From positions 1-12,630 of the forward strand of contig JBDTNQ010000123.1 in assembly GCA_039933635.1 (NCBI GenBank): a DNA stretch of 12,630 nt, given 5' to 3'. The translations under genes and the position numbers were made by a program. Shown here in pieces: positions 5,785 through 12,630 of the stretch; the first letter of the stretch is position 1, and every line of letters starts with the position of its first letter. This DNA comes from JBDTNQ01 sp039933635 (GTDB taxonomy: Bacteria > Acidobacteriota > Vicinamibacteria > Vicinamibacterales > SCN-69-37). The notes under the pieces were generated by a model. The model was given only the letters and a program-made list of their open reading frames with translations. It ran no database searches and had not been told where the DNA came from.

Positions 5785-6465
5785 TCACCCCCGCGCCGCG
5801 CGACGCGGCTGGCGGTATTCCTCTTCGCGACCCACGCGCGGCGACAGGCGCTCGCCCTTGTAGAGCCACACCTTCACGCCAATGGCGCCGTAGGTCGTGA
5901 ACGCCTGCGCGAACCCGTAATCGATGTCCGCGCGCAGCGTCTGCAGCGGCAGCTGGCCGTGCAGATACCACTCGGAGCGCGCGATTTCCGCGCCGTTCAA
6001 CCGGCCGGACACGCGCACCTTGATGCCCCGCGCGCCGAATCGCAACGCCGACTCGACGGCCTTGCGCATCGCACGACGGAACGCCACGCGCTTCTCGAGC
6101 TGCGCCGCCACCGATTCGCCGATCAACTGGGCGTCGAGCTCGGGCTTCTGAATCTCGAGGATGTTGATGAACACCTCGCGGCCCGTCGTCTTCTGCAGCT
6201 CCTGCCGCAGCCGATCCACTTCCGTGCCCTTGCGGCCGATGATGATCCCGGGGCGCGAGGTGTGGATGTCCACCTTCAACTTGTTCGCCGCCCGCTCGAT
6301 GTCGATCCGCGACACACCGGCGTGCGCAAATCGCGTCTTCAGCTCCTGACGGAGCTTCAGATCCTCGTGCAGCAGCTTTGCGTAGTCCTTGTCGGCGTAC
6401 CAGCGCGATCGCCACGTCTTGTTGAAGCCGAGCCGGAAGCCGTACGGATGAACTTTTTGACCCAT
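5785..6465 (-). CDS. rpsC: 30S ribosomal protein S3 (uS3)
   Basis: S3 forms part of the mRNA entry tunnel on the small subunit head. The protein has 226 residues. The N-terminus is MGQKVHPYGFRLGFNKTWRS. A type II KH domain carries RPGIIIGRKGTEVDRLRQEL (about 71-90). The C-terminal S3 domain shows GRLNGAEIARSEWYLHGQLP from about 154 and IGVKVWLYKGE at about 195-205, then a short basic tail. ATG 6465 was chosen over a longer frame starting at 6648 because the extra 61 codons lie over rplV and are not S3-like. It begins 5 nt after the rplV stop, with GGAG inside rplV. Length is within the usual 210-240. Confidence 0.98.
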   Translation of the reverse strand: MGQKVHPYGFRLGFNKTWRSRWYADKDYAKLLHEDLKLRQELKTRFAHAGVSRIDIERAANKLKVDIHTSRPGIIIGRKGTEVDRLRQELQKTTGREVFINILEIQKPELDAQLIGESVAAQLEKRVAFRRAMRKAVESALRFGARGIKVRVSGRLNGAEIARSEWYLHGQLPLQTLRADIDYGFAQAFTTYGAIGVKVWLYKGERLSPRVGREEEYRQPRRAARG

Positions 6466-6470
6466 TGTGC

Positions 6471-6872
6471 CTACTCCGCCTTCGCCGTTTTGGTCCGACG
6501 TCCCTTGGCGGGCGCGGCCGCCGAGGCCTTCACGGGCCGCTCGGCCACTTCGACCGTCAGGTGCGCCATGCGCTTCACCACGCGGAACGCGCGGCCCATC
6601 GGCGCAGGGCGAATGCGCTTCATGCTCGGCCCCTGGTCCGCAAAGCACTTCGCGACATAGAGCCGATCCACATCACCGCCGAACTCGGGCTTCTGCTGCG
6701 CGTTGGCAATCGCCGACCGCAACGTCTTCTCGATGTCACGGGCGATGAGCTTGCGCGAGAACCGCAGCGTCGCCAGCGCGCGGCTTACTTCCGCGCCGCG
6801 AATCTGGTCGAGCACGAGCCCGGCCTTCTGCGCCGACGTGCGGATGTACTTGGAAGTCGCCTGGCCCGCCAT
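6471..6872 (-). CDS. rplV: 50S ribosomal protein L22 (uL22)
   Basis: L22 lines the peptide exit tunnel through a long beta-hairpin, a site linked to macrolide action and nascent-chain stalling. The 133-residue product has the core TSKYIRTSAQKAGLVLDQIR (about 6-25), SAIANAQQKPEF, and the hairpin GPSMKRIRPAPMGRAFRVVK (about 81-100) followed by RMAHLTVEV. After the core, about 24 residues rich in Ala and Lys/Arg (AERPVKASAAAPAKGRRTK and on) form a disordered tail. E. coli L22 has 110 residues. The ATG overlaps the rpsS stop by one base (TAATG), with AGGGAGG 6 nt upstream inside rpsS. Confidence 0.98.
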   Translation of the reverse strand: MAGQATSKYIRTSAQKAGLVLDQIRGAEVSRALATLRFSRKLIARDIEKTLRSAIANAQQKPEFGGDVDRLYVAKCFADQGPSMKRIRPAPMGRAFRVVKRMAHLTVEVAERPVKASAAAPAKGRRTKTAKAE

Positions 6873-7189
6873 TACTGGCCTCCCTTACCGCCGGACGCTC
6901 CAGACGACGCCACCTGCGCAGCCTTCTCGGCCTTCGTCGTGTGGCCCTTGAAGAGCCGCGTCGGCGCGAACTCGCCGAGCTTCTGCCCGACCATGTTCTC
7001 GGTGACGTAGACGGGGATGAACTTCCGGCCGTTGTGCACGGCAATCGTGTGCCCCACCATCTCCGGAGCCACCGTGGATCGCCGCGACCAGGTCTTGATG
7101 ACCTTCTTCTCGCTCCCGCGATTCATGGCTTCCACCTTCTCGAGCAGGTGGAGGTCGATAAAGGGACCCTTTTTCAGTGATCTACCCAT
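6872..7189 (-). CDS. rpsS: 30S ribosomal protein S19 (uS19)
   Basis: S19 pairs with S13 in the head of the small subunit and contacts the A-site tRNA region. The 105-residue product has the canonical MGRSLKKGPFIDLHLLEKVE and STVAPEMVGHTIAVHNGRKF. The signature FIPVYVTENMVGQKLGEFAP runs from about residue 57, then TRLFKGH. About 20 extra residues (KAEKAAQVASSGASGGKGGQ) follow the usual end near 85-92 as a low-complexity tail. ATG 7189 is 12 nt after the rplB stop with GAGAG upstream. The last base of its TAA is shared with the rplV ATG. Confidence 0.98.
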   Translation of the reverse strand: MGRSLKKGPFIDLHLLEKVEAMNRGSEKKVIKTWSRRSTVAPEMVGHTIAVHNGRKFIPVYVTENMVGQKLGEFAPTRLFKGHTTKAEKAAQVASSGASGGKGGQ

Positions 7190-7201
7190 AGGTGACTCTC
7201 T

Positions 7202-8026
7202 CTACTTCTTCCGCCGCTCGACAATGAACGCATCGCTGCGCTTGTTGCGCCGCGTCTTGTAGCCCTTCGACGGCTGCCCCCACGGCGACACCGGATGCCG
7301 GCCACCCGAGGTCTTGCCCTCACCACCGCCAAGCGGATGGTCGACCGGGTTCATTGCGACGCCGCGCACGTGCGGCCGTTTGCCGCGCCAGCGGTTGCGT
7401 CCCGCCTTCCCGATCGAGACGTTCTCATGGTCGATGTTGCCAACCTGGCCGATCGTCGCGAAGCACTCGACGCCGATGAGCCGGATTTCACCCGACGGCA
7501 TCTTCACCGAGGCGTAGGCGCCTTCTTTGGCCACGAGCTGCACGGACGATCCGGCTGACCGCGCAATCTGGCCGCCCTTGCCCGGCTTCAACTCCACGTT
7601 GTGGAGCATGGTGCCGAGGGGGATGTTCTTGAGCGGCAGGCAGTTGCCCGGCAGGATGTCGACCGCTTCGCCCGATACCACCGGATCGCCGACCTTGAGG
7701 CCGAGCGGATGCAGGATGTAACGCTTGTCGCCATCCGCGTAGGTCACGAGCGCGATCCGCGCCGATCGATTCGGATCGTACTCGACCGTCGAGACCTTCC
7801 CCGGAATATTGAGCTTGTCGCGCTTGAAGTCGATCACGCGATAGCTGCGCTTGTGACCGCCGCCACGCCACCATGAGGTGAGGTGACCCGCGTTGTTGCG
7901 GCCGCCCGATCGCTCGAGCGACTCGGTCAGCGGCTTGTACGGCTGGTCCGTCGTGATCTCGTCAAACGTCTGGACGCTTTGAAAGCGCCGGCCCGCCGAC
8001 GTCGGCTTGTAGTTACGAATCGCCAT
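7202..8026 (-). CDS. rplB: 50S ribosomal protein L2 (uL2)
   Basis: L2 is a large core protein near the peptidyl-transferase centre that is needed for subunit association. The 274-residue product starts MAIRNYKPTSAGRRFQSVQT. It has an OB-like domain and an SH3-like domain: GGRNNAGHLTSWWRGGGHKR at about 41-60, then VDILPGNCLPLKNIPLGT and AKEGAYASVKMPSGEIRLI. It carries the C-terminal signature RGVAMNPVDHPLGGGEGKTS at about 221-240. His230 matches E. coli His229, implicated in activity. ATG 8026 was chosen over an in-frame ATG at 8098 because the upstream part overlaps rplW and is unrelated. GAGGG precedes it in the 17-nt spacer. Length is standard. Confidence 0.99.
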   Translation of the reverse strand: MAIRNYKPTSAGRRFQSVQTFDEITTDQPYKPLTESLERSGGRNNAGHLTSWWRGGGHKRSYRVIDFKRDKLNIPGKVSTVEYDPNRSARIALVTYADGDKRYILHPLGLKVGDPVVSGEAVDILPGNCLPLKNIPLGTMLHNVELKPGKGGQIARSAGSSVQLVAKEGAYASVKMPSGEIRLIGVECFATIGQVGNIDHENVSIGKAGRNRWRGKRPHVRGVAMNPVDHPLGGGEGKTSGGRHPVSPWGQPSKGYKTRRNKRSDAFIVERRKK

Positions 8027-8043
8027 GATGCCCTCGTGCGCTC

Positions 8044-8330
8044 TTAGGCGCCTTCGAAGATCTCGGGCACTTTCGCGCCCGCCCGGAGTCTGACCCACGC
8101 CTTCTTCCAGTCCGACCGCTGTCCGGCGAACCGTCCCTGGCGCTTGATCTTCCCGTGCATGATCCCCGTCCGCACCGACTCCACTTTGGTGTCGAACAAC
8201 TTCTCGACTGCGTGCTTCACGTCAATCTTGGTGGCACGCGCCGCGACCTCGAACACCACCACGGTCGACACCTCACGCGCCATGGACGTCTTCTCGGTAA
8301 TGAGCGGACGACGAATGACATCGGTGAGCT

Positions 8331-8334
<4 letters not shown>
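8044..8334 (-). CDS. rplW: 50S ribosomal protein L23 (uL23)
   Basis: L23 sits at the peptide tunnel exit and docks trigger factor and SRP. The 96-residue product starts MKLTDVIRRPLITEKTSMAR. The core VVVFEVAARATKIDVKHAVE is at about 25-44, then KLFDTKVESVRT, and a basic loop GKIKRQGRFAGQRSDWKKAW ends in the usual VRLRAGAKVP. Length matches the family (about 95-100). ATG 8334 overlaps the rplD stop as ATGA. A full AGGAGGT lies 6 nt upstream inside rplD, which settles the start against a much longer open frame that shadows rplD. Confidence 0.98.
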
Positions 8335-8951
<617 letters not shown>

Positions 8952-8953
8952 GG

Positions 8954-9631
8954 CTACTTCTTACCCTTCTTCTTCTCCACCTGCGGCTGTGGATCCGGCT
9001 TGCGCGCCACCGCGCGCCGAAGCGTCACCACGCCGTTCGGTGCCCCGGGCACCGCGCCACGGAGGACGATCAGGTTGTTGTCCAGATCCACCGACACGAC
9101 CTTCAGATTCCGCGTCGTCACCCGCTTGCCGCCCATCCGTCCCGCCGCCCGCATGCCCTTGACGACACGCGACGGAAAGGACGAGGCGCCAATCGAACCC
9201 GGCGCGCGATGGAACATCGAGCCGTGGGTCGCCGCGCCGCCGGCGAAGTTGTGGCGTTTCATGACGCCCTGAAACCCCTTGCCGCGGCTCGACGCGATCA
9301 CGTCCACGCGATCGCCGGCCGTAAAGATGTTCGCGAGCACCTGATCGCCGGCTTTCAGCGCATCACCGCCCGGCGCAATCTTGACCTCGAGACGGATGCG
9401 CGTGGCCGGCGCGTTGGCCTTCTTGTAGTGCCCCACCGTCGGCTTGTTGGCCTTCGCGGGCGTGTCATCCACCAGGCCCAGTTGCACGGCCTCATACCCT
9501 TCGGTGGCCGCGGTCTTCGCCTGCACGACGACGCACGGACCCGCCTTGATGACCGTGGCCGGCACGACGGTGCCGTCGGTCTCGAAGACCTGGGTCATGC
9601 CCACTTTTCGTCCGATGATTCCTGTGATCAT
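8954..9631 (-). CDS. rplC: 50S ribosomal protein L3 (uL3)
   Basis: L3 is an early assembly protein whose central loop approaches the peptidyl-transferase centre. The 225-residue product starts MITGIIGRKVGMTQVFETDG. The core RGKGFQGVMKRHNFAGGAAT is at about 116-135, then HGSMFHRAPGSIGASSFPS (about 136-154), followed by GRMGGKRVTTRNLKVV. Where E. coli has the methylated Gln150 after GSIG, this protein has Ala-Ser-Ser, so that PrmB target is absent, as in many phyla. The C-terminus adds a basic tail (RKPDPQPQVEKKKGKK). ATG 9631 has GAGAG upstream. It is separated from rpsJ by a 57-nt spacer with a hairpin. Confidence 0.98.
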   Translation of the reverse strand: MITGIIGRKVGMTQVFETDGTVVPATVIKAGPCVVVQAKTAATEGYEAVQLGLVDDTPAKANKPTVGHYKKANAPATRIRLEVKIAPGGDALKAGDQVLANIFTAGDRVDVIASSRGKGFQGVMKRHNFAGGAATHGSMFHRAPGSIGASSFPSRVVKGMRAAGRMGGKRVTTRNLKVVSVDLDNNLIVLRGAVPGAPNGVVTLRRAVARKPDPQPQVEKKKGKK

Positions 9632-9644
9632 AGAAACTCTCGAC

Positions 9645-9681
9645 GGCTCGAGCTCAGGGCCTGCGCCCCGAGTCGTGAGCC
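9645..9681 (-). other. Two-tier hairpin in the rpsJ-rplC spacer
   Basis: The 57-nt spacer can fold, in the transcript, into an outer 5-bp stem (GGCTC with GAGCC) around an inner 7-bp stem (CTCGGGG with CCCTGAG, one G-U pair) capped by a 6-nt loop. The inner stem covers 9653-9672. There is no U-run, so it is not a standard terminator. It ends 13 nt before the rplC ATG, close to the weak GAGAG ribosome site. It could influence rplC initiation or mark a processing site; this is inferred from pairing only. Confidence 0.5.
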
Positions 9682-9688
9682 TGAAGCC
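9647..9688 (-). repeat. Degenerate 7-nt-period repeat in the rpsJ-rplC spacer
   Basis: Directly after the rpsJ TAA the minus strand reads as heptamers near the consensus GGCTCAG: GGCTTCA (9682-9688), GGCTCAC (9675-9681), GACTCGG (9668-9674), GGCGCAG (9661-9667), then weaker units. Second and fourth units match the consensus at six of seven positions. This overlaps the hairpin, which may simply result from the repeat composition. Confidence 0.45.
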
Positions 9689-10024
9689 TTACTTGTGCTC
9701 TTTACCGAACGCCTTGATCTCGACGTCCACGCCCGCGGGGAGGTCGAGCTTCATCAGCGCGTCCACCGTCTGCGGGGTGGGCTCGAAGATGTCGATGAGC
9801 CGCTTGTGCGTCCGAATCTCGAACTGCTCTCGCGACTTCTTATCGACGTGCGGCGACCGCAGCACGGTCCACTTGTTCTTCTCGGTCGGCAGCGGCACCG
9901 GGCCGGCCAGGCGCGCGCCCGTGCGCTTCGCCGTCTCCACGATTTCCGTCGTGGACTGATCGAGCACGCGGTAGTCGTACGCCTTCAGGCGGATGCGAAT
10001 CTTTTCAGAGAACGGTGTCGCCAT
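9689..10024 (-). CDS. rpsJ: 30S ribosomal protein S10 (uS10, NusE)
   Basis: S10 is a small-subunit head protein and, as NusE, partners NusB in rRNA antitermination and NusG in transcription-translation coupling. The 111-residue product has KIRIRLKAYDYRVLDQSTTE (about 8-27). The signature AKRTGARLAGPVPLPTEKNK is at about 32-51, followed by RSPHVDKKSREQFEIRTHKR. It ends DLPAGVDVEIKAFGKEHK, a few residues longer than the usual 102-105. ATG 10024 has a GAGAG upstream. It begins only 33 nt after fusA, without tuf between, so the S10 cluster appears to run on from the str cluster. Confidence 0.98.
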   Translation of the reverse strand: MATPFSEKIRIRLKAYDYRVLDQSTTEIVETAKRTGARLAGPVPLPTEKNKWTVLRSPHVDKKSREQFEIRTHKRLIDIFEPTPQTVDALMKLDLPAGVDVEIKAFGKEHK

Positions 10025-10032
10025 AGTTACTC

Positions 10033-10057
10033 TCGCAAACTTCGAAGTTCGAACTGC

Positions 10058-10060
<3 letters not shown>
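10033..10060 (-). repeat. Tandem heptamers and palindrome in the fusA-rpsJ spacer
   Basis: On the minus strand the spacer carries TTCGAAC (10047-10053) and TTCGAAG (10040-10046) in tandem. They are flanked by the related units TAGGCAG (10054-10060, containing the fusA stop) and TTTGCGA (10033-10039). The same bases form a perfect 12-bp palindrome, AACTTCGAAGTT (10038-10049), overlapping GTTCGAAC (10047-10054). A palindrome of this size could be a short RNA stem or protein site, but tandem heptamers of TTCGAA type create such symmetry automatically. No promoter is recognisable. Confidence 0.5.
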
Positions 10061-12163
<2,103 letters not shown>

Positions 12164-12196
12164 GACGAATATGTGCTCGTGACCGTGTCGGAATCG

Positions 12197-12630
12197 TTAC
12201 CAGCGGTAATGCGCGAACGCCTTGTTGGCTTCCGCCATGCGATGCGTGTCTTCGCGCTTCTTGACGGCGCCCCCGCGCAGGTTCGCGGCGTCCAGGAACT
12301 CGTTCGCCAGCTTCTCCTGCATGGTCTTGCCGTCGCCGCGTTCCGAGGCGTACCCGGCCACCCAGCGAATCGCCAACGAGAGGCGGCGGTTCGGGTTGAC
12401 CTCGATGGGCACCTGGTAGTTCGAGCCGCCGACGCGGCGAGATTTCACTTCGAGGCTCGGCTTGACGTTGTCGATCGCCTTCTTGAACACCTTGAGCGGA
12501 TCGTCGGCCGACTTCTCCTTCACGATGTCGAGCGCTTTGTACATGATGCGCTCGGCTGTGGAGCGCTTTCCGCCCCGCATGATCGTGCTGATGAACTTGG
12601 TCACGAGCGGACTGTTGTAAATCGGGTCCG
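12197..12630 (-). CDS. rpsG: 30S ribosomal protein S7 (uS7), 5' end outside window
   Basis: S7 nucleates assembly of the 16S 3' domain and contacts E-site tRNA; in E. coli it also regulates the str operon. The visible 143 residues begin in the signature region DPIYNSPLVTKFISTIMRGG, continue KRSTAERIMYKALDIV, SRRVGGSNYQVPIEVNPNRR and LAIRWVAGYASERGDGKTMQ. They end HRMAEANKAFAHYRW with TAA, the usual end. The frame is open to the edge, so roughly the first 12-15 residues lie beyond 12630. An internal GTG at 12604 could be mistaken for a start, but the homologous residues upstream show it is Val. rpsL is expected beyond the right edge. Confidence 0.97.
   Translation of the reverse strand, partial: DPIYNSPLVTKFISTIMRGGKRSTAERIMYKALDIVKEKSADDPLKVFKKAIDNVKPSLEVKSRRVGGSNYQVPIEVNPNRRLSLAIRWVAGYASERGDGKTMQEKLANEFLDAANLRGGAVKKREDTHRMAEANKAFAHYRW

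Noticed and set aside
5698..6660. Plus-strand open frame of 320 codons opposite rpsC and the start of rplP
   Set aside because: Compositional shadow of rpsC; no motif, and no sign of its own promoter or ribosome site.
9653..9672. Intrinsic terminator between rpsJ and rplC
   Set aside because: The hairpin is not followed by a T-run on the minus strand, and the S10 cluster must continue downstream.
12605..12630. GTG at 12604 as the start of S7
   Set aside because: The codons before it read DPIYNSPL, the conserved S7 sequence upstream of VTKF, so the gene is truncated by the window edge.

Overview
The window is a GC-rich bacterial chromosome segment, completely filled by one minus-strand gene train. 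It carries the joined str, S10 and spc ribosomal-protein clusters, read right to left: rpsG (5' truncated by the window edge), fusA, rpsJ, rplC, rplD, rplW, rplB, rpsS, rplV, rpsC, rplP, rpmC, rpsQ, rplN, rplX, rplE, rpsN, rpsH, rplF, rplR, rpsE, rpmD, rplO and secY (3' truncated). That is 24 protein genes, 22 of them ribosomal proteins, plus elongation factor G and the translocon pore SecY. I see no RNA gene, mobile element, CRISPR array or plus-strand gene.

Layout: positions 10058-12630 hold the end of the str cluster (S7, EF-G). Positions 5101-10024 hold the S10 cluster (S10-L3-L4-L23-L2-S19-L22-S3-L16-L29), and S17 at 4847-5098 closes it. Positions 1-4844 hold the spc cluster (L14-L24-L5-S14-S8-L6-L18-S5-L30-L15-SecY). 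Most junctions are overlaps (ATGA or TAATG) or gaps of 2-12 nt. The longer spacers are rpsN-rpsH (78 nt), rpsJ-rplC (57), rpsC-rplP (55), rplO-secY (48), fusA-rpsJ (33), rpsG-fusA (33) and rpmD-rplO (26). No spacer contains a convincing intrinsic terminator, so one long transcript or a few nested ones are likely. No stretch over 300 bases lacks a gene.

Organism: the gene order, the zinc-ribbon S14, the four-cysteine L24, the high GC and the direct fusA-rpsJ junction without tuf suggest a free-living GC-rich phylum such as Acidobacteriota. This is a tentative inference from general resemblance; no 16S or other decisive marker is present.

The products act together: small- and large-subunit proteins assemble on nascent rRNA, EF-G drives translocation on the finished ribosome, and SecY receives membrane and secreted nascent chains. 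The genes are ordinary core genes. The unexpected structure is in the spacers: two identical tandem hairpins with GGAG loops before rpsH, a two-tier hairpin between rpsJ and rplC, and decayed 7-nt-period repeats in three of the longer spacers. I found no evidence for a new multi-gene system.
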